Shown in pieces: positions 35,966-48,025 of a DNA stretch of 64,000 nucleotides. The translations under genes and the position numbers were made by a program. The stretch is from the NCBI GenBank assembly GCA_029747585.1, contig JAPEVF010000205.1, positions 1-64,000 of the forward strand, given 5' to 3'. The notes beneath the pieces were generated by a model. That model saw only the letters and a program-made list of their open reading frames with translations. It had not been told where the DNA came from and searched no databases. The stretch's first letter is position 1; every line of letters begins with the position of its first letter. Source of the DNA: Pleurotus djamor (Eukaryota; Basidiomycota; Agaricomycetes; Agaricales; Pleurotaceae).

Positions 35966-36409
35966 ACGTTGGAGCATATCTTGTGGTGTTGCGCGGTCCC
36001 TTTTGTTTTATTGTACTTGGAGTATGGATCGGAGACCGCACTTGCGTGTCAGATGGTCGACTAGGGTTATTTGCTATGGATTCAAATGTCCCTGGGAGCT
36101 AGTCGTCACTCAAGTTGATTGTCAATTTATACGGGTGTACTTATTAGTTTTCATTCTGGCGCGTAAGCGCGTTCAGTCAGACGGACAACGCGACGATAGT
36201 GAACGAAAACTGACTACGCCATGGAAAGGGGAGAGGTAAGGGGCGAAGAGAATTTGTACTCTATGCATGCGTTTACGCGCCGAGTTTAGCACAGAGTTTT
36301 GGCTGGGAGATGCGATGAGCTCAGAGAACGGTGTGGAATCGCTCGGGCTGGCGGTGATGGCCGTAGCGCAGCGTCGATGCCAATGACAGGAGTATTTGGC
36401 AACGAGCTG

Positions 36410-37632
36410 GTGTACAAAGCAAGAAGCATAGCCACACACACTTTGCAGGCCAGCGCGTCACCTTCTCAACCTTTTCCACCTTTTCTTTCTTTGTCTTCGA
36501 AGACATCTCCCAGGATATACACTCGGGATTCTCCCGCACTCGAACTCGACTTACAATGTACATGCACATGAAAAATGGACGCGATCGAGCCCTTTGGAAC
36601 GCGTTGGACTTTGCCAAGACTTTGCGAAGGGATCGAGTTCGGAGTACGCGTCGGTTTGGTGGATCGGTTGAACGGGATGGAGGGGAAGAGAGGAGGATGA
36701 GTGTGGAGTGAGATATGGAAGAATGGGATGGTAAAGAGGGTTGAAGCTCGCTAGCCGTCGAGACTCGACACCTCTAACAACACTGCAAATCTGTCGTCCT
36801 GAATTGAAGCTTGAAGCCCCCAAGTTGGACGCAACCATCCACGGATGAGCTGTACCTGGCTCTCATACTCAGTACTGTGAGTCTCGCTTTTGTCTCTTGT
36901 AGCGTTTATGCCTGATTCCGCTCCCCTCTTTTTTCGTGCTACTCTAGATTCGATGTCTTTCGGGGAAACATGTTACCAAGAAACTCGGGCTCCGGCTGTA
37001 CCTGCGATGACGGTCCTATATCCAACTCCAACTCCAACGGGCTGTACCAAGAGCTCCGAACAAGTACCGCAATGACTTGGACCAGCTGTTGACAAAAGAC
37101 GACCCAGTGCAGCTCTGTACGTTCTGAACTCTTGTTTATGCTTTTCTTGCCCACTTATGATTTTGCTCGGCAGCAGATGGCTTATATCATAACCGCTATC
37201 GGTCCCTGGTGTTCGTTGGTTACTAGGCGAGGAAGGGAACTGGTCATGGGGATGGGGATGTCACGCATCTTGAAAGTTGACGAAGAATCTGCTTGAACGA
37301 TTCATGGAAGGAGGACATGGTTGTGTAGGAGGGGAAAGAAGAAGATGAGGACAAGTGAGACGAGCATCTCATGTTATCATGAGGCGTGGCTCTCCATGCC
37401 CCTCGTCATTCACCTCCGCTGGCGTTGGTCATTGTCGATTGGATCTGGGTTCTGGGTCTATGGGTTCGAAGACAGTGATCCTGTTTGAAGACGGCCAGTT
37501 TCAAGACCTTTTCATCCTCTATCCTTCACCTTCGTTTCTCCTCCGCCATCAACCCCTCCTCCCCGTTCCTCGTTGATACCGACGCCGACCACTAGGTACG
37601 ATTCGAAGTTGAGGGTCGTCGCTGTCGTCGGA
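36410..37632 (+). repeat. Diverged repeat, copy B
   Basis: Same order of blocks as copy A: the GTGTACAAAGC opening, TTTGCAGGC, GGACGCGATCG, TGTAGCGTTTATGCCT and CTCCCCGTTCCTCG. Copy B is about 250 bp longer through insertions. Confidence 0.65.
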
Positions 37633-39219
37633 CCGATGAACGATATCACTAGTTCTTTGGTCCAGGGAAATGCGAGGTCACGAGCTCAGGCTTTGGGAAC
37701 TTTCGCTTGGCCTCGCCTCCTTCCTATGCGTACGCGCTACCCTTGAGCCTGATGCTTCCTTCTCGTGCTATTGTCCTTCAAGTCGTTGCTCAACTCGCTT
37801 GAGCATGGTCTGCGATCGCGGATACGGTGTTCGCCTGGGTCGAGGAATGTTTGACGAAGAAGATGAGGTACTGTGGTGTTCGAAACGAAAACGGGGAAAG
37901 AGAAAGAGGAGGAGGAGGAGTTGATGAAGTGGGAGGTGGTCCTACCTAGTTCCGCTTTTCGTCCTTCCTATCCTATCCTACCCTCCTCCGTTACCACTAC
38001 CGCCAACACCACTGCGTTGTCATCGTTGGGCTGTACATCAAATCCACGCGATCTGGAACAGGTTGCTGCTTTGAAGGAGCTCGTGCAGGGAGGAGGGCTG
38101 TTCTGGTTTTAAACGTTTGGTGCGGCAAGCATAAGCTTTCGAGCTTCGACCTTTGAACGACAAGCTTCAAGACTTGCATTTTCTCCCTTCTCCCTTCTCT
38201 TTGGCCCTTCTCTACGCCCTCAAAATCCCCCCCCCCNCACCCCCATCAGTCGGGCGTGCACCATGTCGTCACGGCGTTGGTACTGCTTGGTCATTGTTGA
38301 CCGTTGCGGTCAGGATATCTTGCTCGGATGATACGATGTGATGGTGCGAAGAAGACCGAGCTTCGTGGTACTGATGTTGGAGGATGAGGAAGTGGTACTA
38401 TCCGCTCTCATGATCCCGTTCATAGTGTTCACTGTTGTTTCGTCCGATCTTCCATAACTCTTACTCTCTTCTTTGCATCACTTTTGGGCTTGTACTACAC
38501 GCACCTCACAAGCCAGCCGCTTGCTCACGTCCCCCTTTATCGTTGTATTCCCCTCGATCCCTGGACCTTGATGTTCCCCTAGCTCCAAGGTTAGTTCGGC
38601 GGGCATCATTCTTGGTGAGTTCGATGTGCATTGGATGCGTTGACCAAGCGAAAGGAGCTGATCAACTATTCAGTCTCTTATCTCTGAGTTCCGTTGTGAG
38701 ATGCTCTCAAGGCGACTGAAGCCCGCCCGAGTGTTTTCCTTCTTTGTCATGCCAATATCTGCTCCAGCTGGCTATGTCATCGGACTCAGTCACGAAAGAT
38801 ACAGCAGACGGGTCGCCCGACCAAGACGGTCCAACACGCATCTTTGTGCAACCATGCCCATGCCGTGATCGTTCCTCCAAACTCAAAGTCTACGTCACCT
38901 CAATCACAGGCACTTTGTACATCCCTGTCCCTTCTTCCTCCTACAGCATGGGGGAAAACTCTAATCGTAATGAAAACGGACACAAAGAGCGTAAGCCACA
39001 AGATTCTGTGTCAATGACTTCTCAAACCTCATGGTTGTGCTCCGGGGTTCTCCTCACTTCGTCTATCGGCTATTGCCCGAATGCCACCTAAGCTTCGCTT
39101 CATCTGAATAGGCTACATACCTAGCAAGTTGCCATTGCCAACCGTAAGGCTCTACATGCTTCGTAAGTCCATTTGCCTGCCCCCCATCAGCAATACTTAT
39201 ATGGCTCCTGCTCTGGCTC

Positions 39220-41476
39220 TTGTTTGCTCAGGACCTCACGAAGGCTACCCGCGCTTTGATCCCCCACCCACTCATTATCGTCGTTATGACGGTGATAACT
39301 CTGTTTGGTATTACCTTGTCCGTAATTTCGGTGGTTGTTCTCATCTGGCGACCATACCGTACGCACTACCCTCGTCCTCCTGGTCCGAGAGGATACCCGA
39401 TTATTGGAAGCCTCTTCGAAGCCCCTACCCGGCATCGATGGGTCAAGTATGCCGAATGGGCGAAGGAGTATAGTTGAGTCTTATGTCCATAACATACACA
39501 ACTCTATTGACCAGCGATCGACCGATATCCAGCCACCGATATTGTGTATTTCGAGGTTCTTGGTCAACCCATCATGATCTTGAGCTCCTTAGAGAGCACG
39601 AATGAGCTACTGAACCGTCGTTCTGCTTTGACATCTAGTCGGCCATACAGTGTGATGCTGTGCAAGCTGTGCGTCCTCTCTCCTTCCCCATGCTTTTATC
39701 AACTCAAGATGATTGACTTGTAACAGAATGGGTTGGGGTGGAAACTTTGTGTTCCAACCATATGGTGACGCCTGGCGTGCACGACGGAAGATATTCTGGC
39801 AGAATTTCAAGGAACACCCAACAAACTTAGCGCTTTTCCGCCCGATTCAGACGAAGCACGCTAGGCGCTTTCTGCGACGCCTGCTTGATGCTCCAAAAGA
39901 TTTTGCTGAGAATACTCGGTTGTAAGTTCGCCCTTCTCCAAACGGAATGGACTGTCACTAATCGACTATTTTTGAACCGTTGAAGCACTCCCGCAGCCGC
40001 GATCTTCGAAGCGACATTTGGGATATCCATCACCTCAGAGAACAACCCACACATAGAGCGAGTACGGAAAGCCCTTGAGCATTTCGACAACGCCCTAGGA
40101 TTGGGCTCGTTCCTAGTTGATACCTTCCCCATACTGCAATATCTTCCACGGTGGTTTCCTGGAACGGGATTCTTGAAGTACGCGGAGGTCGCACGCAAGG
40201 ATTTGAGGCAGATGATAGATACACCGTACATCGAAGTTACGCGCCGGGTACGTCTTTGATGTTCCATCCTGTATGGTGTACACTGACCTTTCGTATGGTA
40301 TGCAGGACGAAGACGGTGGATTGGCTCAACTGTCGTCGCCTTCCTGTGTACTGGAGCGAATCCTAGCGAACGTTGATGGAGATATCTCCGCGGCGCAGGA
40401 AGATCTGATCAAAGACTCGACAGCTGTCGCCTTCTCAGGTGCGTTCAGCTGTATTTATCCTTTCAAGCATTGGAATCTGACAGTTTGACTTACTGTTCGC
40501 GCTCAATCAAACCTCTAGCTGGAGCCGATACTACCCAAGCCCCGCTGCTGAGCCTATTCGCGGCGATGACACACTTCCCAGAGGTTCAACGGAAGGCACA
40601 ACGGGAGATCGACGACCTTCTGGACTCAAGGAAGCATGGGCACCAGGCGGGTAGCTTGGAGGCTCCGTTACTTCCAACCTTTGATGACTTACACCTGTTA
40701 CCGTACTCACAAGCAGTTGTATGGGAGTTAATCAGGTTTGTTCAATGGGTTATCACCCTTTTCCTCGACTCAGTCCACGTTATTCTTATTCTAGATGGCA
40801 GCCTTTCGCGCCCTTAGGTTTGTGTCTTCTTACCCTTGCCCACAAATGACCATCCAAATGCATTCGTTGCTCTAGGTCTCTTCCATCTCTACACATCCGA
40901 AGATACATATCGCGGATATCACATCCCCAAAGGGACAATCATTATGGCGAACATCTGGTGAGAACGCTCGTATATCCTCGAAACCTTCCTTGTTTCAACC
41001 AGCTCACTCACTCGTAAACCCTTCTTCGCGCCAGGGCTATGATGCGAGACCAAGAATACTTTCCAGAGCCAGATATGTTCATGCCCGAGCGGTTCATCGG
41101 CGAAGATGGTCTTCTCAACGAGACGCTTGTGGACATTGTTCGGAGCTCGTTTGGGTTTGGCCGAAGGTACGTTTGCGATTACTTCATACTATGGACTTAC
41201 CAAACTGAACATACTATGTATAGGATTTGTCCAGGTCGAGTCTTTGCTTGGGACATGATTTGGATTGTTCTTGTTTCGACGCTCCGAGTGTTTGCTATCT
41301 CTGCCGTCAAAGATGATTCCAGGAGAGATGTTCTCCCCGAGTTGGAGCTGGAACCGATTCTTGTGACGTACGTGAATTTTAATACCTTTTTCAGGAGCCA
41401 ACTGACTGGCGACACTGTTATCAAAGGAAATTACGCCCGTTTAAATGTAACATCACACCGAGATCGGATGATGTAG
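39220..41476 (+). CDS. Cytochrome P450 monooxygenase, different family from the tandem array
   Basis: The N-terminus has a long hydrophobic run (LIIVVMTVITLFGITLSVISVVVLIW) and the hinge YPRPPGPRGYPIIGSLFEAP. The exact start is uncertain: an upstream exon may supply the ATG, since the frame is open before 39220. Spliced exons give FEVLGQPIMILSSLESTNELLNRRSALTSSRP, MGWGGNFVFQPYGDAWRARRKIF, the I-helix AGADTTQAPLLSLF, the K-helix ExxR (WELIRWQP), PERF (MPERFIGED) and the heme loop FGFGRR-ICPGR, joined across an intron. It ends at 41476. Sequence and orientation differ from the three minus-strand P450s. The motif set is complete, so it probably encodes an active enzyme. Substrate unknown. Confidence 0.85.
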
Positions 41477-41762
41477 CAGGATTGGTTCGCGAATATGAGT
41501 GTTAACGATCGGATCACATTAGGCCCTAGGGTAGTTCAATCTGGTACCGCTAGCTTGCTGAACTACCTAGAACGTTAGAACCGTCACCAAGTCACTGTGG
41601 CCGCCACGTACCTAGGCACATGAGGCCTGCCGCTTCGAGAAAAGTGCGGGTGCTTAACAAGAGGATGGTTGGATTCGAGCACGACGACAATCTGCCGTGG
41701 TAAGAAATGATAAAGGAAAGACTGGGTTTCGGAGAATTTGGACACAATGAAGTTAGATAAGC

Positions 41763-43413
41763 CTATTCCATGGAGAAGAGCCCTTGCTGCGAGAGGATAG
41801 CCCGCCCTTGACCAACTTGCAATGCGCGCATGAAGGGGGGCAGGAGTGAGACTACCTCTTCCCAGAGGGCAGGATTAACACAGTGGTACGAAGTCAAGTT
41901 CGATGGGGCTGAGAACCATAGCGGGACTACGCGACTCAGATAAACCGAGCTGGGTATTACCGCGTCCTTCGTGATCGACGAATAGCCAAAGGAAAGGCGC
42001 TGGAGCCCTTGCAAAACCACAAGTTCGTCAGCTTCGGGGAATCTATCTGGTGATGTATCGACGTAAAGGGAAATGTCCTCAAGGTCATGAGGGTTTGGTG
42101 AGAAAGACAAGGCTGAGAGAGCGGACATGTGTAGAGTGGTGTGTGTACGTTCGGTAGGTTCAGGATTGAGGACAAGGGTCGAAAGGTGTTTGAATGTTTG
42201 CGCGATGGTTTTCAAGTCTTCATAATGCAGTTGCAGTGGAGTTGGGTAACCGATGGCAAGTCGCTCGAGATCTCCCAATTGCAGAAGTGGCTTCAACTCT
42301 TCAAAGGTCAATACATCCCTGTGCAGGTGCGGTGACGTTCCAATGCGTTGGCTTGATGAGACTTCAAGGTCTGTCAACAAGGGCGACACTTGGACTATTA
42401 AACTGAGAAGGCGGGTAAAATCAGCTGGGTGCTCGACACGGTCCGAAACAAGGGCAAGAGTGGTGAGTCTTGACAAGCTCTCAATTCCAGAAGAGAAACA
42501 GCGGATGGCGCGGTCGAAACGAATCATAAGGCCTAAGTGCTGCAGGGTAGAAAAGGATAGAGGATCCAACGCGTCAGAGAACGTGAGAGGATCATCAGAG
42601 ATGACATCGTGAAGGTCGGTGGATACGAGTTTGATGAGCTGGGGGAAATGTGCCACGGAATGTGTCACATTTATGGACAGCCATGTTGGACGGAGCGTCA
42701 GGGTTACAAGATGGTCCTTGAGAGGACGAAGGAGGCTGATCAACGCGGGTTCGACGATTGAAAACGAAGTTTCGCCTCTCAGGCAGAGTCCATCAAACGC
42801 AAAATGACGCAGGCGAAGAGGCATGATGCCGCCTTCCGAGATGCGCGTGAGGGTCGCACTTAATAGATGGCCATCTTCGTTGTCGTAGAACCCTGTTGGC
42901 GAAGGGCGAATCGTGAGGGAGAGAAGGTGTGGATGGACAAAGAGGCGCAAGATTTCGAAGTCGCAGGGTGCTGCTAGGTGCTTTAGGTTGGGCAGAAGCT
43001 GTTTCCGACACTCCATGGCCTTGATGATGTCTGGGTACATATACCAATCGTCTGACACGAGAGACAGCGACTTTATATGAGGGACATATCGGTGAAACAC
43101 AGCCCAGTCTTCAGCGGTGAGATCCCGAGTGAAGGTCTACAGTATGAGATTCCAGCTCTCATTTTGCTCTCATTTAGTATAAGAAAAGTACTAATTGACG
43201 TACATATTCTCCATCTTCCTCGATCATTGGTGCCAAAAGACGAAAAAGCCGGAGCTGACTGGTCAATGCTTCCCATTCAACTTTGATGACTTCGTCAGCC
43301 CAGCGTTTGCACACAACAAGATTGGTTGCGTTCGATTTACGCTCAGAAAAGAGGATGATCGTAGAGAGAAGCTCTGCAGTAATACTGGATGGAATAGTTA
43401 CTTTAAACCACAA
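41763..43413 (-). CDS. F-box-like / LRR protein, 5' end lost in a satellite
   Basis: The C-terminal exon (41763-43100 and beyond) has irregular Leu-rich repeats (LKSLSLVSDDW, LPNLKHLAAPCDFEILRLFVHPHLLSLTIRP, STLQHLGLMIRF, SRLTTLALVSDR). The upstream exon carries the F-box core IPSSITAELLSTIILF...ATNLVVCKRWADEVIKVEWE. An intron after EEDGEY (GTACGT...CTGTAG) joins them in phase 0. Going upstream, the frame reads straight into the satellite: the codons before IPSS (KVT) are themselves a satellite motif (AAAGTAACT), and no ATG precedes them before the N at 43420. The start codon has either been removed or lies upstream across an intron. The rest of the reading frame is intact over about 480 codons. 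Confidence 0.7.
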
Positions 43414-44450
43414 AAGTGCNAAAAAACGTAGTCGTTTTAAGCCATGTACTCATGGAAATGCTTAAAGTCACTCTAAGCAACTAAAAACAGAGTATGACTG
43501 TAAACCACAGAATTGTTAATAGTAACTATGAGCCTTTGAATACATAGTTACTGGGAGCCCTAAACAGACCATTTACTGGCAGTTACTGTAAGGTACCAAA
43601 ATCTCTGTGGTTACTTTTAGCAGCTCTTCTTATAGTTACTTTATGCAAGGTTTCAAGCTAACAGAATCTTGCAGTAACTTTAAAGCCATTTATTTACAGT
43701 TACTTTAAGCCATGTAAGTATTTATAGTAGCTGGGAATGCAAATGCTCAAAGTAACTTTAAAGCATCAACATGCTTAGAGTAACTATGACATTGAAGAAG
43801 CCAACCTCAGATGCTATTACTTCAAAGTCACTATAAAGCCTTGTTTGCTTAAAGTGACTCTGAACATGTATTTGTCCGGTTTTTTGCCTATTTTTAAAGT
43901 AACTTTAAGCCAACATGTTCTTATAGTAACTTTCTGCTGATAATATTTATTCTTTCACAGTTACCTTAAAGTAAGAAAATTCTTGGAGTTATTATAACTG
44001 TATATAAGCCTATTCCAAATGCTACTACTTAAAAGTTACTATAAAGTATTGCTTGCTTATAGTAACTTCAAATATGCATTTCCGGTGTTTGTGCACTTGT
44101 TAAAAGTAACTTTAAGCCCAGCTAAACTCATAGTAACTATCTACTTATAGTAGCCACTTCATTTGCAGTTACTTTAAACTAGGAAATTTTTTACAGTTAC
44201 TATAAAAGTATGAAAAGGCTACTCCAATGATTCTTACTTAAAAGTCACTATAAAGCTTTGCTTNCTTATAGTCACTTTAAAGCCATACTTCTCNGGGATT
44301 TTCTGCATGCTTAAAGTGACTTTAAAGTAGGAAATACTTATAGTAACTTTGGGCTTACAGTATTTACTGTTTTCACAGTTACTATAATTCAATCAAATCC
44401 TTATTCTTGCTTTATGCTTAAAATTTTAGCTGGCTTAAAGTTACTATTAC
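43396..44450 (+). repeat. Palindromic satellite array, core AGTNACT with AAA/TTT arms
   Basis: About thirty copies, by eye, of a near-palindrome (best form TTAAAGTNACTTTAA; core GTNAC with A or T at the centre) spaced roughly 25-45 bp apart. From about 43813 they fall into repeat units of 208-209 bp: the stretch 'ACTTNAAAG' recurs at 43819, 44027 and 44236, and two units end AAGSCTAYTCCAA. Single ambiguous bases occur at 44265 and 44294. It abuts a truncated F-box gene on the left. No ORF is supported inside it. Confidence 0.9.
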
Positions 44451-44882
44451 CAAATTTGNAAAAAAGTGCAATTAGGGGAATGTACGGACAACTGTAAATG
44501 AAATGAAATCAGTACTTCTAACAGTGCAGAATACAATTCTTGACTATGGGAAACTAGAAAATAATCAAAATGTGCAGCAAAATCTAGCATTTCTGTGTTC
44601 ACCCCACCCTTATCAATTAGTCTGCTTGCATTAGATCAAAACATTAAATGAGCGAGAATAGATAAAACACTAGGTTAATGAATTGATGGTCTTTGAGTGA
44701 ATGCAAATTACTCAGAGGTTATCAAGTTGTTGGGTAAAGCTGGATTTACTCTATATGAATCTATGCTGTTCATATCTTCTTTAACCTACTGGTAATATCC
44801 ATTCCTTCCTTTACATGGATATGCCTACTCAGTAGCTGCATCAGTGAGGATGTCATTACAATCCAGGCAACACACATGTCTA
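44451..44882 (+). other. AT-rich unique sequence, no gene seen
   Basis: Nothing recognisable between the satellite and the proline-rich ORF. It is AT-rich, with an ambiguous base at 44459. Confidence 0.4.
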
Positions 44883-45345
44883 CTAGTTTTGAAATAGCTT
44901 CAAGAGTGATTCCAATGTTGCAACAGGTGGAAGGTCAGCGTTGTCATCAGATGGGAGGCGCAGGTCATGGTTGGACGTGTGAGGGAGGCGGCTGGGTGGA
45001 TATGGTTGCGAGTGATATTGGCGAGAGGCATTGAGAGGTGGGAGTGTGCGGGAAGGTGGGTGGTAGGGATGAGCATAGGGGGTATTGGGGTCCCCGTAGA
45101 CTTNGTGAATCAACAAACTGGAATACAACACTCAATCAGCTGAAGCCAAACTACAAGCATGGTGATAGACTTACAGTATCCATCCTATGCTCATCCTGCG
45201 GATACGGATGGTTGGGAAAGGGGACAGTCAGGTGTTGGGAACCTGGGTATGAAGCATTGGACGGGGCACAATATAGAGGCTCGGGATGAGGAGGTTGAGT
45301 GGAGTAGGCGGGAAGGAGAGATGGGTTGTTAGCGTGGTCTTCCAT
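44883..45345 (-). CDS. Small proline-, serine- and histidine-rich protein
   Basis: Two exons: ATG at 45345 (MEDHANNPSLLPAYSTQPPHPEPLYCAPSNAS...) and a second exon (VYGDPNTPYAHPYHPPSRTLPPLN...DNADLPPVATLESLLKLFQN). A GTAAGT donor follows MDT, and the acceptor is before TTTGTTGATTCAC. The N at 45104 must be removed to keep the second exon in frame (SQVYGDP). The protein is about 145 residues, rich in Pro, Tyr, His and Ser, with no recognised domain. It could be the first part of a longer gene whose remaining exons are unresolved. Composition alone cannot suggest a function. Confidence 0.45.
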
Positions 45346-48025
45346 GGTTCTTTTGGCGAAGGGAGAAAGAGGAGGAGGATTTTNGGGGGAAAGGAGGATG
45401 AGAGGAGGACGAAAAGGAGAGTGCTGTGGCCCGTTTAAGAAGGGTCGGCCGCTTGGCAACACATCTGACAGTGGCGCGGATCTCAAAATCACGCCAAGGG
45501 TGTGTTTGACGACGTCGAGGACATGGGTTTGAAGCTGTGGAGGGGTCGGGAGGCCTCCACAAACACGGCGCTTTGCAACCACAATTTTCTCAGTCGGAGC
45601 TTAAAATCACAGATCCCAGACGTTCGGAAATTCGATCCAAAGTGTTTGAAGACGCAAAATTGTCTTCAAATCCTTACGGGAAGTCACCCATTGTTTGACT
45701 TGGTCACTGCCACCATGAAAAACCCAACACCACAAGCACTGACCATAAGGTCTACCGTCCCTCCATTCTTGCTCTATAAGGTATGCCATCTCTTAGCCTA
45801 TCACCAAAATGTGCCTTCTCATTGTGCTACTCAGACATTCCCCTTTCCCCTATCCGGACCCTTGCTTGCTCATCGCGTCACATTACAACTCCTGCAGAAA
45901 GCATGGTTGCATTTGAGTCGCTGATGAAGATGGACTCTGTCATTGATGGTAGTATCACCATCCATGAGTTTTGTTGTCTCTTTCATTGTTGCTCTGCTTG
46001 TAGCCAGATTATGACCCTTTGGGCTCTTTGTCATCATGAATGTGATGCCACGGATAAATAAGCAGTGGTTGAAATCATTGATCTTACTTCTGATGACTAG
46101 CCATCTTCTTTGTTATCTTGTCCATAGTATCTGCTCAACCTTCAGCCATTTCTCTCTCTTTTCATGATAACCACTCTTGTTTAATGACTGCTAGTCCCTA
46201 CCTCCCTATACTTACCATTCCATTAGTCTTGCACCATTATATGTGGATATTTTCTGCTTCATTTGTACATACCAGCACAATATATCCATTGGCTATGGAA
46301 ATTATATTGTGATGGGACAAAGCACAAAAGCTATTAATAACTCTGGTAACTTAAGTCTTTGTTTCACATATTTCCAGTGACGTGCATTGGCAATTAAATG
46401 TAAAAGGGAACAAAGATGGCTACTTGGCCAGAGCCAGTTCACTTTCATTCCAGAGCCATGCCAGAGGCAACGTGATTGGCATATGCTGCTTGAGCCCAGC
46501 AAAGGCTGCTTACTGCCCGTTCATTTGAGGCATTACCCACAACGCGGTTACTTGATTTAACAAGCAAGCCATGAGCTATCTTCAGATGCTTGTTGTGGTT
46601 TTCAATTTCTGCATCCTGGGAGTAAGTGATCTGTGACATTTTAAAGCAATCAGATAGCAAGAAAGCTTACTGCTTGCTTTTTCTTCACAGTCAACTCAAC
46701 CAACCAACTTGGATATCTTGCCAAAAACAGCACTGTTTATCCTTGTTTTTCTTTGAGGTAATTGCTTGTGTGTATTGTACTTATTGTTTATGTAGTGCCT
46801 GTACTTGACCCTTGGGTCGTAGCTTTTGGGAGGTTGGGCCTCTGGGGGTAGGAGGAGGAGGAGGAGGAAGTGTAAGGGTGTCACCCTTGTTCATTAGTGA
46901 AACCTCTTAACTCATTGCGCACTCACGCAACACCTCACCCACACCCTTCCTTCTCCTCTCCTCCCCTTGTCTCTCTCCTATTAAGCCTCCATGAGTCCTG
47001 TCACCTCGCATCGGTCTGGCTGCCGGCTCCTAACGACCCCATGACAAGTGCCACTGTCACCGCGAACCGTTTAGACCTTGCCTCGAAGAACTACTCCTCG
47101 CAAATCCACTAAACCTTGCGGGCTATGCCTCCAAAATGCTCTAAACGCCTTGAGACATTCGTAAAACAACCACCATATGTTGCTTTTCATCTTCTTGAAG
47201 CACATCTTGCATCTTAAAGCATATCTTATTTCAAATTTCCTCAGACTACACTACTTTAGCTCACCTCCTCATATGCTCTAAACAATAACAGATATAACTT
47301 TTGTATGGTATTTATACGATCATGTACAATTGCTGATAGACCAGAATACCAGCTACCTTCACTCCTAGAGTCTCAGCTTGAACCTCATCGAGCTACCTCA
47401 AAGTTTAATGCATCTCTTCGCGGTTTTCTTGTGTCCTTGTAATCTCCTTGCCCTCATCCCTCTAAACCTTTGCGACAACCTTCCCAACAATACCTACCAC
47501 GTCCTCGTGCTCGCGAACCGCATCCGCAAAGCCAACAAACCCCCACCACATCACAACCTCAAACCTACACTCTCCGCGTACCCCATTGAATCCCTCGAAC
47601 TCAGCGTGTTCTATCTCAACTACTTATAGAAGCTCCTGGGGTATGGGGATGACCCAAGTACGTTGTAGGCAAGCTGAAAGTAATCATATTTCACTTAGAT
47701 ATTGTCTGTGAGCCATCTGCATGAGTGGAAAATTAAGATGACCTGTAAGGGAACTTGGGTGCACACAGTTAGCTCAAAACAAGTATTGACTTCTTTGAAC
47801 CAAATGATTGGAGATGGATGGTTCTCACGGTTAGTAGATCATTCCCATGATCAATGGCAACCCAACGGCAAGAATCAAGTACTTAGAGTATATTGATGAC
47901 ATCACTAGTCAGAAGAAATTCATATAATTAATATACTATGACATTGACAGGTGGCAATGTGATCGCACTTAAGAAAGGCAACCGCGCAAGCCCGGAGGTG
48001 CAAGAAATGTGCCTTCATTTCATTT
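45346..48025 (+). other. AT-rich interval, no convincing gene
   Basis: Short open frames only. It includes a (GGA)n run at about 46850-46869 on the plus strand. A 71-codon minus frame at 46445-46660 has protein-like composition but no recognised motif. Confidence 0.4.

Larger units (their letters stand above)
31675..39154 (+). other. Gene-poor, C/T-rich region with diverged repeats
   Basis: About 7.5 kb without a convincing gene. Frames are short (up to about 160 codons) and overlap on both strands with no recognised domain. It contains two diverged copies of a repeat (32322-33290 and 36410-37632) and a smaller repeated segment (about 34605-34665 and 35905-35965). Ambiguous bases at 35393 and 38237 (the latter in a run of C) may hide small errors. 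A 115-codon frame at 38744-39091 is not supported. Confidence 0.5.

Noticed and set aside
38744..39091. 115-codon open frame before the fourth P450
   Set aside because: Not recognised, no signs of splicing to the P450, and the region is C/T-rich. I did not treat it as a gene.
43396..44450. CRISPR-like array
   Set aside because: The repeats are short, imperfect and palindromic with irregular spacing, and this is fungal nuclear DNA; there is no set of unique spacers of constant length.
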